A DNA stretch of 64,000 nt. Origin: Marinagarivorans algicola (GTDB lineage: Bacteria > Pseudomonadota > Gammaproteobacteria > Pseudomonadales > Cellvibrionaceae). Location of the stretch: assembly GCF_001292705.1 (NCBI RefSeq), contig NZ_LGAK01000011.1, positions 1-64,000 of the forward strand. Direction: 5' to 3'. Below, piece by piece: positions 1-9,271 of the stretch. Below the pieces are notes generated by a model. That model did not search any database. It saw only the letters and a list, made by a program, of their open reading frames with translations, and was not told where the DNA came from. Position 1 is the first letter of the stretch; the number at the start of each line of letters is the position of its first letter. The translations under genes and the position numbers were made by a program.

Positions 1-830
1 TTTGTATTATCATTTTTGGCGGTCACTTTAGGGCGCTTACACACCCCTACGCCCCACGCCAACAAACCCGATAAACAGTAAGTGACAGCCATCAATAAAA
101 GCATTCTTGCGGGATCGACAGTCACTAATACAAACACCAGTACAGCAACAAACAGCACCACAAAAGGAACACGTCCTTTTAGGTTTAAACCTTTAAAGGA
201 GGTATAGCGGACATTAGAGACCATTAGCAGACCGACAAGCGTCGTAATAATCGCTAAAGCCATTGATACCTCGTAAGAAGGTACAACATCGCTCCAGCTC
301 CACACGGTACCCGCCAAAATAGCCGCCGCTGGCGGACTAGCCAAGCCCACAAAGTAACGGCTATCAACGACTTCTGCCTGTGTATTAAAGCGCGCTAAAC
401 GCAATGCCGCACACGCACAAAATATAAAGGCCGCAGCCCAACCCACTTTACCCAAAGGCTCAAGCCCCCAGCTAAACATAACCAGTGCTGGCGCCAAACC
501 AAATGACACCATATCGGATAAACTATCGTACTGAACACCAAAGGCGCTGGTTGTATTAGTCATACGAGCAACACGGCCATCAAAGCCATCAAGTATTTGA
601 GCGGCAAATATCGCCATACCTGCATGCGCAAAATGCCCATTCATACCTGATACGATCGCAAAAAAACCAGCGAACAAAGCGGCGGTCGTAAATAGGTTGG
701 GTAAAAGGTACACGCCTTTACGACGAATTTTCTCGCCTTTTACCTCTACCTCTTCTACATGCTCATCTACAATTTGCGCCAAAGGATGCTCTTCAACATC
801 CTTAAAGCTGTTGTCATCAGGGTTCGACAT
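1..830 (-). CDS. pssA: CDP-diacylglycerol--serine O-phosphatidyltransferase (partial, 3' end off window)
   Basis: Makes phosphatidylserine from CDP-diacylglycerol and serine in the inner membrane, the first step towards phosphatidylethanolamine. The frame is open from position 830 to the left edge, so the C-terminus is missing. The CDP-alcohol phosphotransferase signature is complete: DG-x2-AR-x8-G-x3-D-x3-D, seen as DGRVAR, then G, D and D in VQYDSLSD. A run of hydrophobic helices follows. The N-terminal segment YLLPNLFTTAALFAGF is typical of the long proteobacterial PssA type. I chose the ATG at 830 (MSNPDD); an in-frame ATG at 866 is also possible and neither has a strong ribosome-binding site. 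Confidence 0.9.
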   Translation of the reverse strand, partial: MSNPDDNSFKDVEEHPLAQIVDEHVEEVEVKGEKIRRKGVYLLPNLFTTAALFAGFFAIVSGMNGHFAHAGMAIFAAQILDGFDGRVARMTNTTSAFGVQYDSLSDMVSFGLAPALVMFSWGLEPLGKVGWAAAFIFCACAALRLARFNTQAEVVDSRYFVGLASPPAAAILAGTVWSWSDVVPSYEVSMALAIITTLVGLLMVSNVRYTSFKGLNLKGRVPFVVLFVAVLVFVLVTVDPARMLLLMAVTYCLSGLLAWGVGVCKRPKVTAKNDNT

Positions 831-1080
831 ATCATCAACTCGCAACAATTTAGGGCTCTTGGCCATTAACTTTAATTGCGCATCATACTCCAGCGCAAGA
901 CATTGCCAAGCCCCAATAATGCGACAATCCAATTAATTAACACGCTCTCTCACTGATATTTAAGCCAATAGCACCGCACAAAACGAAAATAAAACCGATA
1001 CACAGGAAATACTGTACCTAGATTGCCCAATACAAACTACTGAACTAAGCTATTAAGCAAGTCGCCAATAAGGATGCACA

Positions 1081-2028
1081 ATGCAAGGGATAAGGCCGCG
1101 TCATCGCACAAGAGCATGCCAATTCATTATAGATTGCATTTTAATGCTAAGCGCCTGCACTGTATTGGGCACACTAGGACAAGCACACACTCTACACAAG
1201 CCAGCTGTCACTCTCGCCAATACTTACTCGCTAGACAAGCAGATCAACCTTAATGACTACTGGGCCAGTGAAAAACTTGATGGGGTGCGCGGTTACTGGA
1301 CTGGGACGCGCATGCTCACTCGGCAAGGCAATATCATTCACATACCTCAAGCACTCCAAAACCAACTCCCCGCTACGGCTCTTGATGGCGAGCTATGGAT
1401 AGCTCGTAATACGTTTGAGCGCATAAGCGCCCTTATTCGACGAAAAAAAACGACATATCGCGAATGGAGCCATGAACACCATAACGTTAGCTACAAAGTT
1501 TTCGATTTACCCCATCATCAGGGTACTTTTGATCAACGACTCAAAGCTTTAAGCACCCTTTACAGTCAAAGCCAGCCCCAAAATGCATTTTGGCAGCCCG
1601 TCAAACAATTTAAAGTCGCCAACCATAAAGAGCTAATGGCGCAACTCAAGACGATAGAAGACTTAGGCGGTGAAGGCCTGATGCTTCATAAAGGTGATAG
1701 CCTGTACCATACCACTCGCAATAATGACCTACTCAAAGTCAAAAGTTTTGACGATGCTGAAGCTACTGTTATCGCGCATCTACCCGGCAAAGGAAAGTAT
1801 ACTGGCATGCTAGGCGCTATTCGCGTTATCAATACCCAAGGCGAAGCCTTCAATATAGGCACAGGATTTAGCGACGCTGAGCGAGCCGCTCCACCCCCAA
1901 TCGGCAGTATTATCACTTATAAATATTACGGAAGAACCCACAAAGGAATCCCGAAATTTGCCAGCTACTTAAGGGTTCGCCATGCCGTTACAGGTAATGC
2001 ACCCTCCATGAGGGGATCATCAGAATAA
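1081..2028 (+). CDS. ATP-dependent DNA ligase, LigE type, probably periplasmic
   Basis: A small ATP-dependent DNA ligase of 315 residues, which joins nicked DNA through an enzyme-AMP intermediate. The adenylation motif I is seen as EKLDGVRGY with Lys65 as the expected nucleophile. Later motifs include DGEL, EGLMLHK (motif IV-like) and LLKVKSF (motif V-like). Residues 15-36 form a hydrophobic signal-like segment, as in the LigE family, whose members are usually exported and lack extra domains. The start is supported by AAGGA nine bases upstream. It stands alone on this strand before yifB. The family is well recognised; its role (uptake DNA or biofilm DNA repair) is inferred. Confidence 0.85.
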   Translation: MQGIRPRHRTRACQFIIDCILMLSACTVLGTLGQAHTLHKPAVTLANTYSLDKQINLNDYWASEKLDGVRGYWTGTRMLTRQGNIIHIPQALQNQLPATALDGELWIARNTFERISALIRRKKTTYREWSHEHHNVSYKVFDLPHHQGTFDQRLKALSTLYSQSQPQNAFWQPVKQFKVANHKELMAQLKTIEDLGGEGLMLHKGDSLYHTTRNNDLLKVKSFDDAEATVIAHLPGKGKYTGMLGAIRVINTQGEAFNIGTGFSDAERAAPPPIGSIITYKYYGRTHKGIPKFASYLRVRHAVTGNAPSMRGSSE

Positions 2029-2194
2029 ATACAGCAAAACTCTAGCAAACTTCTACACTCTATATAGCAGCCATTTATACTGTATATACAGCCATAAAAT
2101 GCATTGCTTTTTAACATGCATGGCTTTACTAAAGAGCTACTGCCTATCAACACACAACGCCATAAACACATAGCCCATTAAAGGTATTTAGCGT

Positions 2195-3697
2195 ATGTCC
2201 CTTGCCGTTGTATTAACGCGCGCCCAGCTTGGCGTTACCGCGCCCGAGGTGCAAGTAGAGGTCCACCTAGCTAATGGCTTGCCAGCATTCACGATTGTGG
2301 GGCTACCCGAAACCGCGGTCAAAGAAAGTAAAGATCGCGTACGCAGCGCGATTGTGAACAGTCATTTTGAATTTCCGCAAAGGCGCATTACCGTTAATCT
2401 AGCCCCGGCCGATCTCCCCAAGCAAGGCGGGCGTTACGACCTCGCCATTGCCCTCGGTATTTTGGGCGCCTCAGAACAAATACCTTTAACCTTATTGAGT
2501 GACTATGAATTTGTCGGTGAGCTAGCTCTAACAGGGGCTATTAGAGCGATTCGCGGTACCATTGCCAGTGCAAAAGCCTGTAACCAAAATAACCGGCAGC
2601 TCATTTGCCCCAAGCAAAACCAGCAAGAAGCCGCCTTTTGTGCCCCCAATAATAGCTATATTGCCAATAGCCTATTAGAAGTCACGGCCCATTTACATCA
2701 ACGAGAAACACTGCCAAGACCCGAAAAACTCATCGCCCTCGACGAGCCACTTAGCTACCCAGACCTAGCCGATGTTAAAGGGCAGTTACAAGCACGCAGA
2801 GCTTTAGAAGTTGCCGCATGCGGCGGCCACAACTTGCTCATGTTTGGCCCACCAGGTACAGGTAAAAGCATGCTCGCCGCGCGATTAGGCGGTATTTTAC
2901 CGCCGCTCGAAAATGACGATGCATTAGATGTCGCAGCAATTCAGTCCATTATTGGTCATTGTAAGCCTAACCAGTGGCAACAGCGGCCCTTTCGCGCCCC
3001 GCATCACACAGCCTCTGCCGTGGCATTAGTCGGAGGTGGTAGCCACCCTAAGCCCGGAGAAATTTCATTGGCTCATAAAGGAGTTTTATTTTTAGATGAA
3101 CTGCCCGAGTTTCCTCGCACGGTCTTGGAGGTTCTTAGGGAGCCTCTCGAGAGCGGGCATATTGCTATTTCACGCGCGAACGCCCAAGTGGAGTACCCCG
3201 CACAGTTTCAATTAATTGCTGCAATGAATCCCTGCCCTTGTGGCTTTTTTGGTGATAAGTCACAACGCTGCCGATGCAGCCCGCAACAAGTTGCCCGCTA
3301 CAAACAAAAAATTTCTGGCCCGCTACTCGATCGTATCGATTTACACGTGCCGGTTACACCACTGCCCATTAGCGATCTTCAAAGCAAACCGCAAGGCGAG
3401 CCCAGCCATACCGTAAGAGCACGAGTGATAGCCTGCCGAAAAATTCAAAATGACCGACAAGGCAGCCCCAACAGCCAATTAAAAGGGATGGAGCTGCACG
3501 ATTATTGCGCGCTCAGTAAAGAAGGTGAGCGCCTGCTCGAGCGCGCCGTTGAGCAATTAAATATGAGCGCTCGCGGTTACGATAGAATATTAAGAGTTGC
3601 AAGAACCCTCGCGGATATGGCGCAATCGGCGCATGTTGATATCAACCATATTAGCGAAGCCCTAGCCTATCGCGGGCTTGATAGAGGCAACCCATAA
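2195..3697 (+). CDS. comM: YifB/ComM family Mg-chelatase-like AAA+ ATPase
   Basis: A 500-residue protein of normal family length. ComM is a hexameric branch-migration helicase that helps integrate transformed DNA; the YifB name covers homologues of unknown role. The N-terminal ChlI-like fold (VEVHLANGLPAFTIVGL) is followed by Walker A GPPGTGKSMLA near residue 220, Walker B FLDELPEF, and a cysteine cluster CPCGFFGD..CRCSP typical of the family. Sensor and arginine residues follow (LLDRIDLHV). The start has a modest AAGG upstream. It sits convergent to the thiolase gene with a short weak hairpin between them. Confidence 0.93.
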   Translation: MSLAVVLTRAQLGVTAPEVQVEVHLANGLPAFTIVGLPETAVKESKDRVRSAIVNSHFEFPQRRITVNLAPADLPKQGGRYDLAIALGILGASEQIPLTLLSDYEFVGELALTGAIRAIRGTIASAKACNQNNRQLICPKQNQQEAAFCAPNNSYIANSLLEVTAHLHQRETLPRPEKLIALDEPLSYPDLADVKGQLQARRALEVAACGGHNLLMFGPPGTGKSMLAARLGGILPPLENDDALDVAAIQSIIGHCKPNQWQQRPFRAPHHTASAVALVGGGSHPKPGEISLAHKGVLFLDELPEFPRTVLEVLREPLESGHIAISRANAQVEYPAQFQLIAAMNPCPCGFFGDKSQRCRCSPQQVARYKQKISGPLLDRIDLHVPVTPLPISDLQSKPQGEPSHTVRARVIACRKIQNDRQGSPNSQLKGMELHDYCALSKEGERLLERAVEQLNMSARGYDRILRVARTLADMAQSAHVDINHISEALAYRGLDRGNP

Positions 3698-3715
3698 ATG
3701 ATCAGACCAAGCTTA

Positions 3716-3734
3716 TGCTTAACCCAAATAAGCA
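3716..3734. terminator. weak hairpin between convergent genes
   Basis: TGCTTA and TAAGCA pair across a 7-base loop in the 40 bp between the ends of comM and the thiolase gene. There is no good T-run on either side, so termination is only suggested by the position. Confidence 0.3.
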
Positions 3735-3737
3735 CAT

Positions 3738-4934
3738 TTAATCGTCTAGCTCCACAGCAATAGCCACCGCCTCACCACCACCAATGCATAAGCTGGCAAT
3801 GCCTCGCTTTAAACCGTGAGTTTTTAGCGCAGAAATGAGCGTGACAATAATTCTCGCGCCCGAAGCACCTAGCGGATGACCCAAAACACATGCGCCACCA
3901 TGAATATTCACGCGCTCTGCGGGCAATTCTAAATCAGCAATCGCTGCCATAGTCACTACAGCAAAAGCTTCGTTAATCTCAAATAAATCAACATCACTCA
4001 CCGACCAACCCGCTTTTTGCATAACACGCTTGATCGCGCCAACAGGGGCTGTGGTAAACCACTCAGGCTCATGAGCATATTGGCTATAGGCGACAACACG
4101 GGCCAGCGGTTTATGATTAAGCTCGGTGGCCTTTTTTTGACTCATTAGCATTAAAGCTGCAGCGCCATCACCAATACCACTGGCATTGGCCGCGGTGACT
4201 GTGCCACCGGGCTTAAAAGCCGCTTTCAATTGCGGTATTTTTTCGGGCCTAGCTTGCCCGGGTAGCTCGTCAGTATCTACCGTAATCTCGCCTTTGCGTG
4301 TAACCACGACTACTGGAGCCACTTCATCGCTGAAGTGGCCGTTAGCAATCGCTTCGTTTGCGCGCTTTAATGACTCTAAGGCAAAAGCATCTTGCTGCTC
4401 GCGAGTAAAGCCATACTTTTCGGCCGTTGCCTCGGCAAACAACCCCATAAGCTGTCCGCTGTGTGCATCTTGTAAGCCATCGGTAAATAGGTGGTCTAAT
4501 ACTTCACCGTGCCCTAAACGGTAACCTGCGCGCGCTTTAGGCAATAAGTGTGGTGCGTTCGTCATGCTTTCCATGCCGCCAGCGATCACAACCTCGGCGC
4601 TACCGGCCTTAATGGCATCAGCCGCTTGCATTACAGCCTTCATGCCCGAGCCACACACTTTATTAATCGTGGTCGCATTCACATTAACACCTAAACCACC
4701 ATTCAACGTGGCTTGGCGAGCCGGCGCTTGGCCTACACCCGCAGGGAGCACACAACCCATAATGACTTCATCAACACCATATTCAGCAGCACCTTGAGCA
4801 CCGAGTACAGCCTTAATGGCCTGGCCGCCCAGCTGTGCAGCACTCAAAGAGGCCAACCCCCCTTGCAGTGAACCTATTGGCGTGCGCGCTAGCGCAGTAA
4901 TGACTATTTGGTTTTCGGTCAGTGTATTACTCAT
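3738..4934 (-). CDS. acetyl-CoA C-acetyltransferase (thiolase)
   Basis: Condenses two acetyl-CoA into acetoacetyl-CoA, or cleaves it in the other direction; 398 residues, normal for type II thiolases. The acyl-carrying cysteine is in NKVCGSGMKAVM near residue 90, the NEAF motif and catalytic histidine in GHPLGASGARI are present, and the second catalytic cysteine is in SLCIGGGEA near the C-terminus. I chose the ATG at 4934 (MSNTLTENQ) because the family usually starts there; a longer frame reaches 5015 but its first 27 residues do not look thiolase-like. It could serve PHB synthesis, ketone body use or fatty acid breakdown; the neighbours do not decide. Confidence 0.92.
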   Translation of the reverse strand: MSNTLTENQIVITALARTPIGSLQGGLASLSAAQLGGQAIKAVLGAQGAAEYGVDEVIMGCVLPAGVGQAPARQATLNGGLGVNVNATTINKVCGSGMKAVMQAADAIKAGSAEVVIAGGMESMTNAPHLLPKARAGYRLGHGEVLDHLFTDGLQDAHSGQLMGLFAEATAEKYGFTREQQDAFALESLKRANEAIANGHFSDEVAPVVVVTRKGEITVDTDELPGQARPEKIPQLKAAFKPGGTVTAANASGIGDGAAALMLMSQKKATELNHKPLARVVAYSQYAHEPEWFTTAPVGAIKRVMQKAGWSVSDVDLFEINEAFAVVTMAAIADLELPAERVNIHGGACVLGHPLGASGARIIVTLISALKTHGLKRGIASLCIGGGEAVAIAVELDD

Positions 4935-5364
4935 AATTAAAAGCCCCATGTGTGAAACACGAATTGAGTTAAAGTGAGAATCGAGTTGATAGTGCTTTAC
5001 CCATACACAGGGCAAGCGCTAAGCCGAGCATCAAAGCTTAACCTAACACACTGCAAACGGGTGCTTATCCTCGGAATTGTCTTAATTTGTATCGTTTTTG
5101 CCACCTTATTTAACGCATATTTGGCTCTACAGAGGCGGCCACTAAAGCAAAGTCTGTCGTAACTATTCAGAGATACCGAAATTGGGCACTGATGAATTAT
5201 TGTCTGGGCCGCTCAAGCCATCCATGGGCGCTATACAAGCGCTCCCGGCACTTAAATGCCCAGAAAATAATCCATCAGTGCCCTGTCAGATGATTTTTTC
5301 AGCTTGGCTGAATAGTTACAGCCTGACCAGCGTATGCACGCCAACACGCTAAAATTTAAACCCT
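4935..5364. other. intergenic region holding a hairpin repeat
   Basis: About 430 bases without a convincing gene. The right part is filled by the 161 bp inverted-repeat element at 5159-5319. The left part should contain the promoter of the thiolase gene, though no clear -35/-10 pair stands out. Confidence 0.6.
5159..5319. repeat. MITE-like hairpin element, copy 1
   Basis: A 161 bp element bounded by perfect 12 bp inverted repeats (GTAACTATTCAG / CTGAATAGTTAC). Inside, GGGCACTGATG and TCTGGGC on the left pair with GCCCAGA and CATCAGTGCCC on the right, so nearly the whole element can fold as one long hairpin. A second copy is at 8461-8622. No ORF is inside. It fits a miniature inverted-repeat transposable element; no clear target-site duplication is visible. 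Confidence 0.85.
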
Positions 5365-5991
5365 TCAATACTTAAAGCCTTCAATAATAGCCGCTAGCGT
5401 TTCGATACGTTCATTCGATAACTGACGGTAATCAAGGTAAGGGCTGACAACTAAATGAGCCTCTTGATTCACCGCAAAATAAGCATCTACCCACGTTAGC
5501 GGGGGTAACTTAAGGGCTGCTGCGTAGGTTTTACCCGCAATAATTTTAATGTGAGGCTGAGATTGAAAGGCGGGACCAAAGTGCGGTGCACTAAACAATA
5601 AGGCTTCATGGCTATGCGCCTGTAAAAGCTGTGTATCGCGATACTCTTGCCAAGATTGAGCAGAGCTTTGCGTTGTTGGAGTGCGGCCGCTATTTAGCTC
5701 GTAATAAAGAGGGTGACCTTTTAAATAATGACCGCAGGGCCACTTTTGGTGCCATTTTAGCTGCCATAACACCTTGGCATACACATTAAACACTTTACGC
5801 CAGTGATTGGTATTATTGGCCACAATATGCGACAGCTCGCCAGGGGCTAGAGGCTGTAAATGATTGAGCGTCGGATAATGATCATTCACAGGACGGTTGG
5901 CCATGTAAATGGCTAATGGGGCTTGGCTAACGCCTAAACCCACCTCTAAATCGACGGTTGAATCCACCGCTAAAACAGCTTCGTCCGGCAT
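5365..5991 (-). CDS. conserved hypothetical protein downstream of hisD
   Basis: A 208-residue protein I do not recognise with confidence. It has no signal peptide, membrane segment or familiar catalytic motif. The sequence is rich in Trp, Tyr and His, with WHQKWPCGHYLKGHPLYYEL in the middle and PYLDYRQLSNER near the end. It starts 11 bases after the hisD stop on the same strand, so the two are probably co-transcribed. Its start has only a weak A-rich ribosome-binding site, consistent with translation following hisD. A role linked to histidine synthesis would be a guess from position only. Confidence 0.7.
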   Translation of the reverse strand: MPDEAVLAVDSTVDLEVGLGVSQAPLAIYMANRPVNDHYPTLNHLQPLAPGELSHIVANNTNHWRKVFNVYAKVLWQLKWHQKWPCGHYLKGHPLYYELNSGRTPTTQSSAQSWQEYRDTQLLQAHSHEALLFSAPHFGPAFQSQPHIKIIAGKTYAAALKLPPLTWVDAYFAVNQEAHLVVSPYLDYRQLSNERIETLAAIIEGFKY

Positions 5992-6001
5992 ACGTTTTTA
6001 A

Positions 6002-7318
6002 TTACTGATCATTACTTAAAATACGGTATTCGGCCGAACGTGCATGCGCCTCTAGTGATTCGCTACGGGCCAATACACTCGCTGTTTTGCCTAAATCACT
6101 CGCTCCTTGTGCCGAGCAGTAAATAATCGAGCTACGCTTTTGAAAATCATAAACCCCTAAAGGCGAAGAGAAGCGCGCGGTACCCGAGGTTGGTAAAACA
6201 TGGTTAGGGCCGGCGCAATAATCGCCCAATGCCTCAGAGGTATTGACCCCCATAAAAATAGCACCCGCATGGCGAATATTAGGTAATAGCGCCTCGGGAT
6301 CGGCAACCGCTAACTCTAAATGCTCTGGCGCAATACGGTTACTCACCTCAACAGCTTCGGCCAAATCTTGCACCAAAATAAGCGCACCACGATCGCGCAA
6401 AGATGTAGCAGCGATGTCGCTGCGCGCAAGTGTCGGCAATAGCTTTTCAATGCTTTGCTGCACGGCCTCTAAGTGTGCGCTATCGTGAGTCAACAAAATA
6501 GCTTGAGCCACTTCGTCATGCTCAGCTTGGCTAAAGAGATCCATCGCTATCCAGTCGGGATTCGCTGTACCGTCCGATATGATGAGGATTTCGCTAGGCC
6601 CTGCAATCATATCAATATCAACCGTACCAAACACCGCGCGCTTAGCTTCGGCAACGTACATATTGCCTGGGCCCACAATTTTATCAACCTTAGGAATCGT
6701 TTCGGTGCCATAGGCCAAAGCAGCCACTGCTTGAGCGCCGCCAATGGTATACATACTATCAACACCGGCTATCGCTGCAGCGGCTAATACGGTTTCGTTA
6801 ACAATGCCACCTGGGGTTGGCGTAACCAGCACAACATCGGATACGCCGGCCACTTTTGCCGTGACGGCAGCCATTAACACCGATGACGGATAAGCTGCTT
6901 TACCGCCTGGAGCATACACGCCCACACGATCCATGGGTGTGACCTTTTGGCCTAACTGGTTACCCATGGTGTCGGTATAGCGCCAGCTTTGTTGTTGTTG
7001 GTGCTCGTGGTATTGCGCAATACGGGTAGCGGCGGCTTCTAAGGCTTCACGCTCTTGAGCAGGAATACTGGCTAAAGCTTGCTGTAAACGCTCTTGGCCA
7101 TAAACCAACTGGCTCATGTTGCTCGCCGCTAATTTATCAAATTTATGGGTGTACTCTAAAACGGCTTCATCACCGCGTGCACGCACATCGTGTAAAACCT
7201 CTTTAACCACCGCCTCAACATGCTCATGCGAACCTTCATCCCACGCCAGTAGCGTCGACAACTCTGTATTAAAGTTGGCATCGGTTGAATGTAAACGGTT
7301 AATCAGTGGGCTGGGCAT
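6002..7318 (-). CDS. hisD: histidinol dehydrogenase
   Basis: Catalyses the last two oxidations of histidine synthesis, L-histidinol to L-histidine, with NAD and a zinc ion. The 438-residue length is normal. The signature region is clear: [33 protein letters not shown] with the catalytic Glu-His, and the [15 protein letters not shown] stretch. GAGG-like GAGGTC lies before the ATG at 7318. In many gammaproteobacteria hisD is with hisG and hisC; here it is followed only by the unrecognised 208-residue gene. Confidence 0.97.
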   Translation of the reverse strand: MPSPLINRLHSTDANFNTELSTLLAWDEGSHEHVEAVVKEVLHDVRARGDEAVLEYTHKFDKLAASNMSQLVYGQERLQQALASIPAQEREALEAAATRIAQYHEHQQQQSWRYTDTMGNQLGQKVTPMDRVGVYAPGGKAAYPSSVLMAAVTAKVAGVSDVVLVTPTPGGIVNETVLAAAAIAGVDSMYTIGGAQAVAALAYGTETIPKVDKIVGPGNMYVAEAKRAVFGTVDIDMIAGPSEILIISDGTANPDWIAMDLFSQAEHDEVAQAILLTHDSAHLEAVQQSIEKLLPTLARSDIAATSLRDRGALILVQDLAEAVEVSNRIAPEHLELAVADPEALLPNIRHAGAIFMGVNTSEALGDYCAGPNHVLPTSGTARFSSPLGVYDFQKRSSIIYCSAQGASDLGKTASVLARSESLEAHARSAEYRILSNDQ

Positions 7319-7382
7319 AGTGACCTCAAAAAATCAATCAAATATAAAGGGCCGATTGTAACAGGTTTATAACAGACCGCGT

Positions 7383-8432
7383 TTAGGTAAACTTGCCGCG
7401 CACCGCTTTGGTCGCTACAGTGCCAGAGCCCAGCATCACGCCAACCCAGCGGGTTTCATCAAAACTTTCGAGGGCTATTTTGACTGTCATCGTCAACGGG
7501 ATAGACAGCAACATACCGATCGAGCCCAATACCCACCCCCAAAAAGCTAATGACAAAAATACCACCAAAGCCGATAGATCTAAGCCTTTACCCATAATAC
7601 GTGGCTCCAGTACATTTCCGATCAATATATTGACAGCCACAAAGCCTATTGCCGTTAGTACCGCATCGCCAATACCCAGCTGCACCAAAGCCAATAACAC
7701 AGCAGGAATAGCCGCTAAAATAGAGCCCAACGTAGGAATAAAGTTAAGTAAAAAGGCCAGCATGCCCCACAAGACAAAGTAATCGACCTTCAAAAACCAC
7801 AACCAAGCCATAACTAATAAACCCGTTAATAAACTCAGTGCCGACTTAATCGCCATATAACGGTTTACCACCACCTTAAAACGGTTAAGGGCATGCAATG
7901 TTTTTTGATAGTTATCGCTAGCGAGCTTAATTTTGTCACTAAAGCCTACTTCTTCTGCCAAAATAAAGACCACTGTGAGCAGTATTAAAAAGGCATTGGT
8001 CATTAGGTTGCCCAAATTAGCCAATGCACTACCGGCAAAGCCCAAGAGTGCAGCGGGGTTAAAGGTTTCGCGTAACTGCGCGGCATCAATATGCAAACCC
8101 AGCGCTTGCAGCTTGGTAAACAAGCCCGCAGTTAATGCTGTTAAGCGGGCTTGGTAGATGGGTAAGTCCTGCTTAAAATTACCGAGCGCCGCACCCACTA
8201 CAGTTCCAATACCCAAACTTACCACTAAGACCGCACCAATAATAATAAAAATCGCTAGGCCATTCGGCACTCCACGCTCTTTTAACCAAACCAAAGGCGG
8301 CGAGCACAGCACCGATATAAACAACGACAATAAAAAAGGCACCAACAATGATTCTGCGGTACGCATACCCGCAACCACCACGACAAAACAGGCTGTACCA
8401 AATAAAAAACGTGCGACAGGCGAGGCGGGCAT
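7383..8432 (-). CDS. AI-2E transporter family (PerM/TqsA-like) membrane protein
   Basis: A 349-residue polytopic inner-membrane protein with about eight hydrophobic segments. The N-terminal pair (FLFGTACFVVVVAGM, FLLSLFISVLCSPPLVW) and the C-terminal block with NFIPTLGSILAAIPAVLLAL and GNVLEPRIMGKGLDLSALVVFLSL are diagnostic of the AI-2E transporter family. Members export autoinducer-2 in E. coli (TqsA) or act as ion antiporters or permeases; the substrate here cannot be read. AAGGAC lies before the ATG at 8432. The MITE-like repeat copy 2 begins 29 bases upstream and may lie within its promoter. Confidence 0.88.
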   Translation of the reverse strand: MPASPVARFLFGTACFVVVVAGMRTAESLLVPFLLSLFISVLCSPPLVWLKERGVPNGLAIFIIIGAVLVVSLGIGTVVGAALGNFKQDLPIYQARLTALTAGLFTKLQALGLHIDAAQLRETFNPAALLGFAGSALANLGNLMTNAFLILLTVVFILAEEVGFSDKIKLASDNYQKTLHALNRFKVVVNRYMAIKSALSLLTGLLVMAWLWFLKVDYFVLWGMLAFLLNFIPTLGSILAAIPAVLLALVQLGIGDAVLTAIGFVAVNILIGNVLEPRIMGKGLDLSALVVFLSLAFWGWVLGSIGMLLSIPLTMTVKIALESFDETRWVGVMLGSGTVATKAVRGKFT

Positions 8433-8460
8433 AATACAGTCCTTGATAATTAAAAAATTA

Positions 8461-8622
8461 GTAACTATTCAGAGATACTAAAATTGGGCACTAATGAATT
8501 TCTATCTCGGGCGCTCAAGCCATCCGTGGGCGCTATATGAGTACTCACGGCACTTAAATGCCCAGAAAACAATCCATCAGCACTCTATCAGGTGAATGTT
8601 TTCAGCTTGGCTGAATAGTTAC
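8461..8622. repeat. MITE-like hairpin element, copy 2
   Basis: A 162 bp element with the same 12 bp ends as copy 1 at 5159-5319 and clear similarity throughout. Its internal stem is less well matched (CACTAATG on the left against CATCAGCACT on the right), so it looks older or more decayed than copy 1. It sits between the AI-2E-type gene and the acyltransferase gene. Confidence 0.85.
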
Positions 8623-8681
8623 AACAATTAATAGCGACAGGAATTAATAACCACAAGAATTAATAGTTACAACAATTATTG
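8618..8681. repeat. four tandem 16 bp units
   Basis: Four consecutive 16-base units, GTTACAACAATTAATA, GCGACAGGAATTAATA, ACCACAAGAATTAATA and GTTACAACAATTATTG. The first overlaps the end of the MITE-like copy 2, and the last contains the stop codon (8676-8678) of the acyltransferase gene. Confidence 0.8.
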
Positions 8682-9260
8682 CCACTCAGGCTGGCGCCCT
8701 TCGTAGCGACTGGTTAAGTATTGCCGAATCGCTTGGCAATCGGCTTCGTGGTCACCGGTTGTCGCCCATACTTTTTCGAGTACTACACGCTTTGAGGCGT
8801 AATCCCAAGACACTAGCATCACCGGCACTTGAGCTAACTCGGCCACCCGTAAAAAACCCGTTTTATAGCTTTTTACTTTTCGGCGTGTCCCGTCGGGTGT
8901 AATCATTAACCAGCATGCTTCTTGCTCAGTAAACCAGCCCGCCAAAGACTCTACCATACCGCCATTGCGTCCACGCGCTACCGGTACGCCGCCGAGCCAT
9001 TTAAATAGTCCAGCAAAGGGCCAAAAAAAGGCTTCTTTTTTCATTAAATACGAAGCTTTAAGCCCAAGCGTTAAAACCACTAACATCGAAAAAACAAAGT
9101 CCCAATTAGAGGTGTGTGGTGCGCCAGCAAGAATTAACTTAGGCTCATTAGGCAGTTCGCCCTCTACGGTCCAGCCCAATAACTTTAACAAACTCGCACC
9201 CAGCCAGCGGGTAAAACGGTTACCCTTGCGCGGTGCGAGTGGAGGTAAGACAGTCATCAT
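8676..9260 (-). CDS. lysophospholipid acyltransferase family protein (PlsC-like)
   Basis: A 194-residue acyltransferase. The family transfers an acyl chain to a lysophospholipid or glycerophosphate at the inner membrane. The catalytic HX4D motif is APHTSNWDF (His49, Asp54), and the second motif is seen as GGVPVARGRNGG. The phosphate-binding stretch is ITPDGTRRK. It has one amphipathic N-terminal region rather than several membrane spans. It lies 12 bases downstream of prfC on the same strand, so it may be read from the prfC transcript. The exact acceptor is unknown; a role in 1-acylglycerol-3-phosphate acylation is only one option. Confidence 0.85.
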   Translation of the reverse strand: MMTVLPPLAPRKGNRFTRWLGASLLKLLGWTVEGELPNEPKLILAGAPHTSNWDFVFSMLVVLTLGLKASYLMKKEAFFWPFAGLFKWLGGVPVARGRNGGMVESLAGWFTEQEACWLMITPDGTRRKVKSYKTGFLRVAELAQVPVMLVSWDYASKRVVLEKVWATTGDHEADCQAIRQYLTSRYEGRQPEWQ

Positions 9261-9271
9261 GGTTATTCCGA

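Noticed and set aside
4974-5162. 62-residue plus-strand frame with a hydrophobic stretch beside the thiolase start
   Set aside because: No ribosome-binding site, non-ATG start, and it overlaps the thiolase leader and the repeat element; no support beyond an open frame.
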